NCBI GenBank assembly: GCA_945787105.1
Contig: CALZGZ010000118.1
Coordinates: 1 to 40,744 of the forward strand
Origin: an uncultured Gammaproteobacteria bacterium
GTDB lineage: Bacteria; Pseudomonadota; Gammaproteobacteria; Arenicellales; JAANXG01
Reading direction: 5' to 3'
DNA: 40,744 bases
The notes under the pieces are model-generated. The model had not been told where the DNA came from. It was given only the letters and a program-made list of their open reading frames with translations, and made no database searches. Made by a program: the position numbers and the translations under genes. Positions 1-8,946 of this stretch are shown in pieces; the stretch's first letter is position 1, and each line of letters starts with the position of its first letter.

Positions 1-2
1 AC

Positions 3-2894
3 CGCTCGCGCATTGGCGACCCCCAGCTTGCGGCGCGCCTGGCACGGGAGATCGAGGGCGATGTGTTATTCGATCCCTATAGCCGCGGCCGCTACAGCAC
101 CGACGCATCGATTTATCAGATTGAGCCGGTGGGCGTGGTGGTGCCGAGAACGTGGCAGGATGTAGTGAGCACTATCCAGATTGCCGCCGAAGAGGGGGTA
201 TCCCTCCTTCCCCGGGGCGGGGGGACTTCACAATGCGGCCAGACCGTGGCCGAGGCAATCGTTATCGACGTCAGTGTGCACCTGGGAAAATTAGTGGACA
301 TTGATGTCAGTGCGCGGCGCGCGGTCGTTGAGCCGGGCATTGTGCTTGATCATCTGAACGGCCTGCTGGCCGCGTCGAACCTGATGTTCCCGGTGGATGT
401 ATCCACCGCCAGCCGCGCGACCCTGGGTGGCATGGCGGGTAACAACAGTTGCGGTGCGCGTTCTATTCTCTATGGCACCATGCGCGACAACGTACAGGCC
501 ATTGATGCGATCATGATCAACGGTGAGCGTATGACCTTCGGTCCGCTCGCCGGGGCCAACGACCAATCTCCGTTGGTGCGCTCGCTACTTGCATTGGGTC
601 AACGCGAGGCGCAGGAGATCAAGCAACGTTTTCCGCAACTGCAACGCCGAGTCGGCGGTTATAACATTGACGCGCTGATAACCGATAAGCACGACCACGA
701 CGCCAATCTTGCGCAGATCCTGGTGGGTTCCGAGGGGACGCTTGCCTTTTCCGAGCGTATTCATCTCAACTTGCATCCGATTCCGCCGCACAAAGTGCTC
801 GGCGTATGTCATTTCCCGAACTTTTACGCGGCGATGGATATCACGCAGCATTTGATTAAGCTCGGTCCGAGCGCGGTGGAACTGGTCGACCGTACCATGA
901 TCGACCTTGCGCGGGAGATTCCGATGTTTCGCGCCACACTGGATCGCTGTGTTGAAGGTGAGCCGGAGGCGCTGTTGCTGGTCGAGTTTTCCGGCGACGA
1001 TTCTCGCGCAGTGCTCGATCGCTTGGAGGATCTCGTCCAGTGTATGGAGGATCTCGGATTTCACGACGCGGTTGTCAAGGCGGTCGAGCCCGGGTTGCAA
1101 AAAGCGATTTGGGAAGTGCGCAAGGCGGGGCTCAACATCATGATGTCGATGAAAGGTGATGGCAAGCCGGTCTCATTTGTTGAAGACTGCGCGGTGCGCC
1201 TGGAAGACCTCGCCGAGTACACAGATCGACTGACCGAGGTGTTTCGCAAGTATGGAACGACCGGTACGTGGTATGCCCATGCCTCCGTCGGCTGTCTACA
1301 CGTGCGGCCGGTGCTGAATTTAAAACTAGAAGCCGATGCGAAGAAAATGCGCGCCATTGCTGAAGAGGCATTTGCGATGGTTCGCGAATATAAAGGTTCC
1401 CATTCCGGTGAGCATGGCGATGGGTTGGTGCGTTCGGAATTCCATCAGTCCATGTTTGGTTCACGCATGGTACGGAACTTTGAGCAGGTCAAGCAGCTAT
1501 TCGACCCCAAGGGATTGATGAATCCCGGCAAGATTGTGAATCCGTCGCGAATGGATGACCGCAGCCTGTTTCGTTACCAACCGCAGTACCACACGAAGGT
1601 GCCGGACACCGCTCTCGATTGGTCTGAATGGGGAGGGTTCGCCGGCGCCGTTGAGATGTGTAACAACAATGGGGCGTGCCGAAAGTTCGATGCGGGTGTG
1701 ATGTGTCCGTCGTATCGCGTGACAAATGCCGAGCAACATCTTACGCGCGGGCGTGCCAACACGTTACGTCTGGCGTTGTCGGGGCAGTTGGATCGCGATG
1801 CGTTCACGTCAGCGGACATGTATGACACCATGAGGTTGTGCGTGAGCTGTAAGGGTTGCAAGCGTGAATGCCCCACGGGAGTGGATATGGCCAAGATGAA
1901 GATCGAGTTTCTTCATCATTATCATCGTCGCCATGGGCTGGGTATGCGCGAGCGTTTGATCGCGTATCTACCAAGATATGCCCCTTGGGTGTCGCGCCTG
2001 CACGGTGTTGCGAATGTTCGTAATCGGAGCCGCATTTTGGCGCGTCTCGGTGAGCGGTTTTTGGGACTGAGCGCCAAGCGTTCGCTGCCCAATTGGCACC
2101 CCAGACCGTTCCTGCAGGACGCGGGCGAACCCGCCGGGGCCAGCAAAGCAGGTGAACTGGTGTTATTTGCGGATACCTTCAATCGGTATTTCGAGCCGCA
2201 CAACCTGACCGCGGCGGTGGAGGTGCTGCACGCGGCCGGTTACCAAATTCATATGCCCGGTGCGGTGGACGGCACCACGCGCCCGCTTTGTTGCGGCCGT
2301 ACGTTCCTGGCGGCAGGTCTTGTTGATGAAGCCATTAACGAGGCCCGGCGCACGCTGTCGGCGCTCAAGCCGTTTATTGACCGCGACATCCCGGTGGTCG
2401 GACTTGAGCCATCGTGCTTGTTAACTTTTCGTGATGAGTTTGCGAGCATGCTTCCTGGTGCAGATGTCGATCGGCTTGCCGCCAACGCAAAGCTATTCGA
2501 AGAATTTCTCGCCGAGCAGCGCAGCGGCGGATTGCTGGAACTCAAACTGGGCACTATTGGGTCGCAAAAAGTCGCCGTCCATGGTCATTGTCATCAAAAA
2601 GCTTTTGGCGCAATGGATGCCGTAATCGAGGTGCTGAAATTCGTGCCTGGTATGGATGTAGAAATGATTCAATCCAGTTGCTGCGGTATGGCGGGTAGTT
2701 TTGGTTACAACGCTGAGACTTATGATGTGTCCGCAAAGATGGCGTGGCTCAGTTTAATACCGGCGGTCCGGGAATTGGATCCCGCTACGCGGATTGTGGC
2801 CGATGGAACGAGTTGCCGACATCAGATCGTCGATCTCTCCGGGCGCGACGCCACTCATGTAGCCTGTATCTTGCATGAAAATTTGATGCGGTGA
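3..2894 (+). CDS. FAD-binding / Fe-S 2-hydroxyacid dehydrogenase, 5' end cut by window edge
   Basis: A large flavoprotein that probably oxidises a D-2-hydroxyacid such as D-lactate or D-2-hydroxyglutarate and passes electrons through Fe-S centres to the quinone pool. The frame is open to the window edge, and its first codons (about 20 before the GTG at 63) read as protein in the family style, so the true start lies upstream. In-window order: FAD_binding_4 domain with RGGGTSQCGQ near residue 71, FAD-oxidase C-terminal domain, a ferredoxin-like segment with CVSCKGCKRECP near residue 613, then two CCG repeats (CCGRTF near 762, CCGMAGSFG near 893). This is the YdiJ-like fused architecture, about 1,000 residues in the family. 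The gene ends 19 bases from convergent rpiA. The family call is sure; the substrate is inferred. Confidence 0.88.
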   Translation, partial: RSRIGDPQLAARLAREIEGDVLFDPYSRGRYSTDASIYQIEPVGVVVPRTWQDVVSTIQIAAEEGVSLLPRGGGTSQCGQTVAEAIVIDVSVHLGKLVDIDVSARRAVVEPGIVLDHLNGLLAASNLMFPVDVSTASRATLGGMAGNNSCGARSILYGTMRDNVQAIDAIMINGERMTFGPLAGANDQSPLVRSLLALGQREAQEIKQRFPQLQRRVGGYNIDALITDKHDHDANLAQILVGSEGTLAFSERIHLNLHPIPPHKVLGVCHFPNFYAAMDITQHLIKLGPSAVELVDRTMIDLAREIPMFRATLDRCVEGEPEALLLVEFSGDDSRAVLDRLEDLVQCMEDLGFHDAVVKAVEPGLQKAIWEVRKAGLNIMMSMKGDGKPVSFVEDCAVRLEDLAEYTDRLTEVFRKYGTTGTWYAHASVGCLHVRPVLNLKLEADAKKMRAIAEEAFAMVREYKGSHSGEHGDGLVRSEFHQSMFGSRMVRNFEQVKQLFDPKGLMNPGKIVNPSRMDDRSLFRYQPQYHTKVPDTALDWSEWGGFAGAVEMCNNNGACRKFDAGVMCPSYRVTNAEQHLTRGRANTLRLALSGQLDRDAFTSADMYDTMRLCVSCKGCKRECPTGVDMAKMKIEFLHHYHRRHGLGMRERLIAYLPRYAPWVSRLHGVANVRNRSRILARLGERFLGLSAKRSLPNWHPRPFLQDAGEPAGASKAGELVLFADTFNRYFEPHNLTAAVEVLHAAGYQIHMPGAVDGTTRPLCCGRTFLAAGLVDEAINEARRTLSALKPFIDRDIPVVGLEPSCLLTFRDEFASMLPGADVDRLAANAKLFEEFLAEQRSGGLLELKLGTIGSQKVAVHGHCHQKAFGAMDAVIEVLKFVPGMDVEMIQSSCCGMAGSFGYNAETYDVSAKMAWLSLIPAVRELDPATRIVADGTSCRHQIVDLSGRDATHVACILHENLMR

Positions 2895-2913
2895 ATATTC
2901 ATCGGCGAGACCA

Positions 2914-3573
2914 CTACGCAGTGATCTTTTCTACCCCGGAATCGGTGCCTAGCAACAATACATCCGCAGGTCGGCGGGCGAAGATTCCATTGCTGACGAT
3001 CCCGGCAATATGGTCAAGATTGTCCTCCATTTCTACCGGATTCAGGATTTTCAAGTTGTGCACATCGATAATCAGGTTGCCGTTGTCAGTCGCAAAACTG
3101 GCCCGCAGCTCGGGCTGACCGCCGAGTTTTACCAACTGGCGTCCAATGAAGCTTCGTGCCATCGGGATTACCTCAATTGGAAGAGGGAATGTGCCGAGCA
3201 CGTCCACTAGTTTGCTCTGATCCGCGATACAGACGAATTTTGCGCTCGCTGCCGCCACGATCTTCTCGCGAGTCAACGCGCCGCCGCCGCCTTTGATCAG
3301 GTGCAGATGACGAGTCGCTTCATCCGCGCCATCGACATACAGCGGAAGATCACCGGTATCGGTCAACTCGAGTACCGGTATATTGTGTTGCTTGAGGCGC
3401 TCCGCCGAGGCCACGGAACTTGCGACAGCGCCATCGAGTTTGTTTTTCACTTTAACCAAGGCGTCAATGAAGTAGTCGGCGGTCGAGCCTGTACCCACGC
3501 CAATCACCATGTCCCATTCGATGAATTCTAGCGCGGCTTCCGCCGCTGCCTTCTTTTGATCTTCTCGCTTCAT
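2914..3573 (-). CDS. rpiA: Ribose-5-phosphate isomerase A
   Basis: Interconverts ribose 5-phosphate and ribulose 5-phosphate in the cytoplasmic pentose phosphate pathway. At 219 residues it has the length of the E. coli enzyme. Visible motifs are [13 protein letters not shown] near the N-terminus, YVDGADEA (catalytic Asp region) and [12 protein letters not shown] with the catalytic Glu/Lys. The frame stays open upstream to 3627, but the ATG at 3573 starts the family-like sequence [15 protein letters not shown] and has AGG about 10 bases upstream, so I prefer it. The gene is convergent with the dehydrogenase on its left and divergent from ilvA, with a 91-base gap that must hold both promoters. 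Confidence 0.95.
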   Translation of the reverse strand: MKREDQKKAAAEAALEFIEWDMVIGVGTGSTADYFIDALVKVKNKLDGAVASSVASAERLKQHNIPVLELTDTGDLPLYVDGADEATRHLHLIKGGGGALTREKIVAAASAKFVCIADQSKLVDVLGTFPLPIEVIPMARSFIGRQLVKLGGQPELRASFATDNGNLIIDVHNLKILNPVEMEDNLDHIAGIVSNGIFARRPADVLLLGTDSGVEKITA

Positions 3574-3654
3574 ATTGATACAACCTGTTAGGCTTAGTGT
3601 TTGAAACGAGACAGGATACTCACACAATCCCGATTAAGAAAGTACCTCGACGCG

Positions 3655-3660
3655 TATAAT
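3655..3660 (+). promoter_or_regulatory. Candidate -10 box of ilvA
   Basis: A perfect TATAAT ends only four bases before the ilvA ATG. A weak -35 (GATTAA) lies 17 bases upstream. If used, transcription would begin at or inside the start codon, giving a leaderless message. No Shine-Dalgarno sequence is visible before this ATG, which fits. Seen in sequence; use is inferred. Confidence 0.4.
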
Positions 3661-3664
3661 CAAG

Positions 3665-5176
3665 ATGCCCGAGACTTACCTCAAGAAGATACTCAAGGCG
3701 CGTGTTTATGACGTCGCCCAAGAAACACCATTGGACTATGCGCCAAATTTGTCAGTGCGTCTGAATAATCATGTGTGGTTGAAGCGGGAAGACGAGCAAC
3801 CGGTGTTTTCATTCAAATGCCGGGGCGCTTACAACAAGATGGTGCAACTTGATGCCACGGCACTAAAAAAGGGTGTCATTACGGCGTCCGCTGGTAACCA
3901 TGCGCAGGGCGTGGCGTTGGGTGCGCGGCACCTGCGAGGTAAAGCAATCATCGTGATGCCCAAGACCACGCCCAAGATCAAGGTTGATGCCGTCGGTCGT
4001 TTGGGTGCGGATGTGACACTGTATGGTGACAATTACGATGATGCCTACCAGCATGCGCAAGAGCTAGCCGCAAAGAAACGGCTAACGTTTATTCACCCCT
4101 ACGACGATCCCGATGTCATTGCCGGTCAAGGTACCATCGCTTTTGAGCTTCTCAAACAGTTCACCGATACTATCCATGCGGTGTTCGTACCGGTAGGGGG
4201 CGGTGGTTTGATCGCCGGAATCGCAAGTTATATCAAGCAGATCCACCCGCAGGTCAAAGTTATAGGTGTTGAGCCCGATGATGCTGATGCGATGCGCAAA
4301 TCGCTTCGGGCTGGGCGTAGGGTACGACTCAAGGAAGTGGGCATGTTCGCAGACGGTGTTGCGGTTCGACAGGTGGGTAAGGAGACCTTTCGCGTTGCAC
4401 GTAAGTTTGTCGATCAGATCTTGTGCGTAAACACCGATCAGACATGTGCCGCGATAAAGGATATTTTCGAAGATACCCGCTCGGTTATGGAGCCTGCAGG
4501 AGCGTTAGCGGTGGCGGGGCTCAAGGAATATACCGAGCGCACCGGGGTCCGGGGCGAGAATCTCATCGCCATCGCTTCCGGTGCCAACATGAACTTTGAC
4601 CGATTGCGCCACGTATCCGAGCGCGCCGAGCTTGGTGAAAGACGTGAGGCGATCTTGGCGGTAACCATTCCTGAGCGCCCCGGCAGCTTTCGCAAGTTAT
4701 GCTCCATTATCAGCAATCGGGCGATTACCGAGTTTGATTATCGTTTCGCGGATGCGCAAGAGGCGCACGTCTACGTTGGGGTCCAGATCCGGAGCTCATC
4801 GGAGATCCATACTTTAATCAGCAAGCTGGAGAGCCATCATTATCCGACTTTGGATCTTACCGACAACGAGATGGCAAAAGTCCATATACGCCATTTAGTG
4901 GGCGGCCGGGCCCCGCAGGCGAAGCACGAGATCGTGTACCGATTCGAATTCCCCGAACGTCCCGGCGCCTTGCGTGAATTCCTGGAGAAGATGGGACATA
5001 ACTGGAATATTAGTTTGTTTCACTACCGCAATCATGGCGCGGATTTCGGACGGGTATTGTGCGGGATGCAAGTGCCGCCACAAGAAAAACAGGCGTTCAG
5101 GGAATTTCTCAAAGATCTCGGATACCCCTATAAGGAAGAGACCGATAATCCGGCTTACCGTTTATTTCTGGGTTGA
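3665..5176 (+). CDS. ilvA: Threonine ammonia-lyase, biosynthetic, with two ACT domains
   Basis: PLP enzyme that converts L-threonine to 2-oxobutyrate and ammonia, the first step of isoleucine synthesis. The 503-residue length matches the long biosynthetic form (E. coli about 514). The N-terminal fold-type II domain has the PLP lysine in FSFKCRGAYNK (Lys51), ASAGNHAQGVA, and the phosphate-binding GGGGLIAG near residue 178. Two ACT-like regulatory domains follow at about 330–410 and 425–500; each begins with a conserved PERPG(S/A) motif. This is the arrangement through which isoleucine inhibits and valine activates the enzyme. The ATG at 3665 is supported because the family-conserved sequence begins within ten residues of it. 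It stands alone, without other ilv genes nearby. Confidence 0.95.
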   Translation: MPETYLKKILKARVYDVAQETPLDYAPNLSVRLNNHVWLKREDEQPVFSFKCRGAYNKMVQLDATALKKGVITASAGNHAQGVALGARHLRGKAIIVMPKTTPKIKVDAVGRLGADVTLYGDNYDDAYQHAQELAAKKRLTFIHPYDDPDVIAGQGTIAFELLKQFTDTIHAVFVPVGGGGLIAGIASYIKQIHPQVKVIGVEPDDADAMRKSLRAGRRVRLKEVGMFADGVAVRQVGKETFRVARKFVDQILCVNTDQTCAAIKDIFEDTRSVMEPAGALAVAGLKEYTERTGVRGENLIAIASGANMNFDRLRHVSERAELGERREAILAVTIPERPGSFRKLCSIISNRAITEFDYRFADAQEAHVYVGVQIRSSSEIHTLISKLESHHYPTLDLTDNEMAKVHIRHLVGGRAPQAKHEIVYRFEFPERPGALREFLEKMGHNWNISLFHYRNHGADFGRVLCGMQVPPQEKQAFREFLKDLGYPYKEETDNPAYRLFLG

Positions 5177-5325
5177 TTCCACGTGCGTCGTGGGATAGCG
5201 CCTCTTCTTGCCGCCTTGGTGCACTATACGGGCTAGACGGTCGCGGCGGCTGCAGTGAGCACAGTAGTCGATATGGGCGAATCAAACTCGAGTGCTTTGC
5301 GGCGCTGCATGTTTCATGTCGGAGG

Positions 5326-6786
5326 TCATAAACAACCGCTGACGTTGATCGGTCCAGTGACAACGCTCGTATGCTTTGTGAGTAGCGGGTCTAATCGCTC
5401 ATTTAGCACTTGTTGACTGTGCTCAATAGCGCTGATGAGTGCTTTTGGAGAACTCTTGTTTACCGCCAAGGTGACGGTCAGCCGTCTCAGCTGATCGCGT
5501 AGATTCTGCACTCGGTAGGAGTCCAATTTCGCGGTAACGGTGGTTTCGGTTGACATCAGAGAGTCGATGTCTTGGGTTATTTTGGAGACCAGCTTCTGGG
5601 TTGCTTCGACATTCATGGCCTCAGCCTCCATCACCCCGGGCGCCTGAGGATTCCAAGCAGAACTTTCGGTGGTATCGGTGGTGGTTAATATAATCCTGGC
5701 TGATACCAGCTGATCTTCCAGTGCCAGCAGGTCGGTTGGCGTGGGGCCTTGATCGATTTGCTCTTCCAAGTTCTTAACTTGATTGCGCACTTGTATTCTT
5801 TCATTAATGCGATTGACCCCCTGTAGCGGACCCGCATCGTCAATCCGTTGGAGCAACAGCTCTTGTTTCTCCAGCAGTAGCTGTTTATTGCGGCGTTCGG
5901 TTTTCTTCAGCGATAGAAAATCCTGCGCTCGTGGTAAGACGGTTTTGAGCGCGTCGCTAGTTATCTGACTTTTAATCTGCGCTTGTTGATACCATTGTGT
6001 TACGCCTGAGGCTCGGTAGCGCCTCTGGAATCGGCGAAACTCGCGCATCGCCTGATTGAGTTCAGTATTCGCGAATTCAGAATTGTTACCGAGGGTCGAA
6101 AGTAATGCCTTGCGAACATCCGGATGCACGGAGCAATGCGCAAGAGTCACCTCGATAACCTTGCGAGACTCGTTCCGGCGCCGATTCATCTGTTCCGCTG
6201 AGAGTTTAGATTTGGGCGCCATGGCGAGATTGTTATTAGCGGTTGTCGTGACATCGAGTCGAGACTCCAGATGCATGATTTGGGTGACGCCGATGCGGCC
6301 AGAGTAAATCAGACCGACGCACAACAGCAGGCTGAAAAGTAGATTGTTGCGAACAAATTGTTGCAATCGGTAGCGGCGACTGGAAGCCCCACCATAGGCG
6401 GCTTCCAGTGTTCGGCCCATAATTCGATTGTCCTCAAAGTCCTTGTACCATGCGAGTTTTTCCAATAAGTTCTTGCGGACGCCACTTTTCTTATAGGCCT
6501 GGATCAGCATTAGCTCCGGCTTGCGGAGCGTATGCAGCACTTGATTAAAAGAGTAACGACGTTTTTCCCCAGATTTGGGTTTCGCTTTGGGCACGGATGA
6601 TTTCGCCAGGTCGCCCTTCTCCCTGACTTCGATGACCACCGCGGCGGGAGTATATCCATCGTCCGACGACAGCACCACGTCTTCGGTGGTTTCATAATCG
6701 TCCGGCGCCTCGCGATTTTTATTTGCGGGCTTCGTACTCCGTTTTTTTCCCGACCTTGGTTTCTGCTTACCAACGCGGTGGGTCAT
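5326..6786 (-). CDS. Unrecognised single-pass membrane protein with long coiled coil
   Basis: I do not recognise this family. From the ATG at 6786 it has 486 residues (a GTG nine bases upstream is an alternative). The first 75 residues are very basic and low in complexity, rich in Lys, Arg and Ser, with an acidic stretch near 30–45. One clear transmembrane segment lies at about 148–168 (FVRNNLLFSLLLCVGLIYSG), preceded by Arg/Lys residues, so the N-terminus is probably cytoplasmic. The remaining ~310 residues are charged and helical with heptad-like Leu/Gln/Glu patterns, and so probably a periplasmic coiled coil. Two Cys occur late, one in the last four residues. No enzyme motif is visible. 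It is flanked by ilvA and a phosphopantetheinyl transferase, with no obvious operon partner. A strong terminator lies just upstream of the start. Confidence 0.75.
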   Translation of the reverse strand: MTHRVGKQKPRSGKKRSTKPANKNREAPDDYETTEDVVLSSDDGYTPAAVVIEVREKGDLAKSSVPKAKPKSGEKRRYSFNQVLHTLRKPELMLIQAYKKSGVRKNLLEKLAWYKDFEDNRIMGRTLEAAYGGASSRRYRLQQFVRNNLLFSLLLCVGLIYSGRIGVTQIMHLESRLDVTTTANNNLAMAPKSKLSAEQMNRRRNESRKVIEVTLAHCSVHPDVRKALLSTLGNNSEFANTELNQAMREFRRFQRRYRASGVTQWYQQAQIKSQITSDALKTVLPRAQDFLSLKKTERRNKQLLLEKQELLLQRIDDAGPLQGVNRINERIQVRNQVKNLEEQIDQGPTPTDLLALEDQLVSARIILTTTDTTESSAWNPQAPGVMEAEAMNVEATQKLVSKITQDIDSLMSTETTVTAKLDSYRVQNLRDQLRRLTVTLAVNKSSPKALISAIEHSQQVLNERLDPLLTKHTSVVTGPINVSGCL

Positions 6787-6810
6787 GCTCGTCACCCTGT
6801 GTTAGACGAG

Positions 6811-6849
6811 AAAAAGCCCGCGCGCCGTCCGAAGACAGCAACGCAGGCT
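6811..6849 (-). terminator. Rho-independent terminator or attenuator 25 bases before the 5326–6786 gene
   Basis: Read on the minus strand, AGCCTGCG pairs with CGCGGGCT (8 pairs, one G·U). Inside is a second perfect stem, GCTGTC–TTCG–GACGGC, closed by a UUCG tetraloop. The structure runs straight into TTTTTC. On the plus strand there is no T-run, so it acts only leftwards. It ends about 25 bases before the start codon of the coiled-coil gene, so it is either an attenuator for that gene or the 3' end of a small RNA encoded to the right. Confidence 0.75.
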
Positions 6850-7251
6850 AGGACGAAATATACCCAGCTCAGGGGGAGCAAGGTACTTCACGAAAACGCA
6901 ACTCACGATATCAGTGACTATATCGGTAAGCGTAGTTCGCATATGCCGCTTTTCAAGCAAAATACGACGAATGGGTGGACAAAGATATGCCGGTCTTCGA
7001 CGCCCGCTAAAACGCAATCTTGGATAATAGGACCTCGACAGGCGCGTAACGGTGATGGGGAATCACTATGTTGGTGAGGGGGTATCAGCAATACGGCCGA
7101 GCCGCCATTCGATGGCTTTCTGAGCTACTAAAACATTTGCGAGGAGCGTACGCTTCGATTACCGTCGAACAAGCTAATTTTCGCTTTACCAAACAAATAA
7201 TCCCGCGGCCAATTTGCGTCGTACGTATCCCAACAAAACTTGAGATTGCTT
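6850..7251. other. Intergenic region, about 400 bases, with no convincing gene
   Basis: This lies between the divergent coiled-coil gene and the phosphopantetheinyl transferase. Short open frames occur on both strands, but none has a credible ribosome site or protein-like composition, and one on the minus strand runs through the terminator at 6811–6849. On the minus strand the last ~100 bases before that terminator hold a hairpin CGATAT–ATATCG (6907–6926) and GCTC–CCCCT–GAGC (C-rich loop, near 6867–6879), features common in small RNAs. No strong promoter was found on either strand. Confidence 0.5.
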
Positions 7252-8004
7252 ATGATGCCGGATGATAAAACAATAATTGAATGGCTCGCGGCGGAGCCGT
7301 GGCCGCATCTGGAATCCGGTGAAATTCATCTGTGGTGGGCTTGTCTCGATGTTGGCGAGCAAAGACGACGCCAACTTGCCTTGTCGCTTTCGGCACGAGA
7401 GCGCGAACGGGCGGCAAGGTTACGATTTGACCGCCATCGAAACCGATACATTGCCGGTCGAGGTATCGTACGCGAGTTGTTGAGCCACTATCTTTGTAAA
7501 TCGCCATCCGCGATTCGCTTTGAGTTAGGGCCTTACGGTAAACCTTCAGTCCTGGATCGTGTTCAAGGAAAGCAACTTTGCTTTAACTATAGCGATTCAA
7601 ATGATATGGCATTGTATGCTTTTTCTCACGATTGTGAGTTAGGGGTTGATCTCGAGAGTCTCGCTCGGAAGATACATTACCAGCGTATTGCGATACGTAA
7701 ATTTAGCGAGCGCGAAAGCGAAGCGTTACTGGAACTCGCGGATCACAACGGCAAGCAGGCATTTCTTGCTTGCTGGACCCGAAAAGAGGCGTACGGCAAG
7801 GCTAAGGGATTTGGGATCTGCTACCCACTGGATAGTGTCGATTTATGCACCGACTGCACGACGTCCGCCATGACGATTGCGGATAACACTTTGCTAAATG
7901 GAGATCAATACTGGACCTTGCGACAGTTCTATCCAAACGATGATTTCGTCGCCACGATCGTATATGCCGGTGGCGCCCGCGCGTTGCGTTATTTCGATTT
8001 CTAG
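7252..8004 (+). CDS. 4'-phosphopantetheinyl transferase, Sfp/Gsp type
   Basis: Transfers phosphopantetheine from CoA to a serine of carrier-protein domains, converting apo to holo forms. From the ATG at 7252 it has 250 residues; an in-frame TTG at 7240 is the alternative. The two diagnostic Mg/CoA motifs are present: LGVDLES near residue 129 and CWTRKEAYGKAKG near residue 174, spaced as in the long Sfp class rather than the short AcpS class. The region with FDRHRNRYIAGRGIVRELL is also typical of Sfp/HetI relatives. No polyketide, peptide synthetase or lysine-biosynthesis gene is visible here, so its carrier target lies elsewhere. Confidence 0.9.
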   Translation: MMPDDKTIIEWLAAEPWPHLESGEIHLWWACLDVGEQRRRQLALSLSARERERAARLRFDRHRNRYIAGRGIVRELLSHYLCKSPSAIRFELGPYGKPSVLDRVQGKQLCFNYSDSNDMALYAFSHDCELGVDLESLARKIHYQRIAIRKFSERESEALLELADHNGKQAFLACWTRKEAYGKAKGFGICYPLDSVDLCTDCTTSAMTIADNTLLNGDQYWTLRQFYPNDDFVATIVYAGGARALRYFDF

Positions 8005-8118
8005 CCCGTATATCCCACCACGTCGCCCCGCCGCCGGATCCTGCGCGTAGTCGCAGGGCACGTCCCTTCGCCAGCATCCGGGATCCTGGTGAGAAATGCG
8101 GGCTAGACAATCTACCGG

Positions 8119-8925
8119 TTACTTGGTTTCAGTCTTAATCCAACCGAGCCACCGATATGCCCACATGCCAAGGTGCTCTTTTATCGCCAGGGTCGTCAGC
8201 AACAACGATTGCACAGTGGGCAGCCAGTCGAGAACAGCTGGATGAGTGTGCGGCAGGTCATATTGAGCGATCATAATGTCGGTTACTGCTGGAATCGCAT
8301 CGATCCCCAAAGATTGAAATACAGCCAAGGCTCTAGGCATGTGAAGCGCTGAAGTCACCAGCAGAATCTTGTCGATGTCCCGCTCCTCGAGAATTTGTTT
8401 ACTCCCGAGGGCATTTTGATAGGTATTTCGACTTTGTCCCTCGGTAATAATAGCTTGATTCGGGACGCCCCATTCTTGTAAGAGTTGCGCGATATAAAAC
8501 GATTCCGGCTTCACCCCCGGTTGTGGAAATACGTTACCGCCGGAGACGATGATCAACGGGGCCTTTGCCGCTCGGTACAAGCGCGCCGCATGCACGATGC
8601 GGTCGGCGGCGCCTGACAAATTCACCGCAACCCGAGGTGGTGCCGGAAGCCCAACCACGCCTGCCAGCATCACAATCGCGTCTGCCCGTGGTGTGCCTTC
8701 AGGAGTCAAGGGTAAGTGCGTACGCTCGATGTCTGCGACCAGATAATTGGCGACCTGGGGATTTCCGGCAACGCCTAGTGTGACTATCGACAGCAAGAGC
8801 ATTAAACCCGCAGCAGCCGGTTTGCGCAGCAGCAGGAACAAAATCGCAATCAGACCAAACCCAATCGCGATGGTTAGTGGATACAAAAGAGGCGGGATGA
8901 CCTTCGATAGAGCGATTACATTCAT
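8119..8925 (-). CDS. ElyC/SanA/YdcF-family (DUF218) membrane protein
   Basis: 268 residues. Two N-terminal hydrophobic segments (about 10–32 and 38–55) are followed by a DUF218 domain. Motifs: AIVMLAGV, LIIVSGG, a TEGQSRNTYQNA segment, LLVTSALHMPRALA, and a C-terminal KEHLGMWAYRWLGW typical of the ElyC-like group. In E. coli, ElyC is an inner-membrane protein affecting peptidoglycan and lipid carrier homeostasis; that role here is by family. It follows the cyclophilin gene by 21 bases on the same strand and is probably co-transcribed. The ribosome site before 8925 is weak. Several hydrophobic residues near the C-terminus may form a further peripheral segment. Confidence 0.85.
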   Translation of the reverse strand: MNVIALSKVIPPLLYPLTIAIGFGLIAILFLLLRKPAAAGLMLLLSIVTLGVAGNPQVANYLVADIERTHLPLTPEGTPRADAIVMLAGVVGLPAPPRVAVNLSGAADRIVHAARLYRAAKAPLIIVSGGNVFPQPGVKPESFYIAQLLQEWGVPNQAIITEGQSRNTYQNALGSKQILEERDIDKILLVTSALHMPRALAVFQSLGIDAIPAVTDIMIAQYDLPHTHPAVLDWLPTVQSLLLTTLAIKEHLGMWAYRWLGWIKTETK

Positions 8926-8946
8926 TGAATCCGGGGAAATAGAAGG

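Noticed and set aside
1061-1464. Antisense and shifted frames within the large dehydrogenase
   Set aside because: Shadows of a strongly coding frame with clear family motifs; the same applies to similar frames inside other genes.
6802-7077. Short open frames on both strands of the 6.8–7.1 kb gap
   Set aside because: They overlap the terminator or the neighbouring start, lack ribosome sites and have no protein-like composition.
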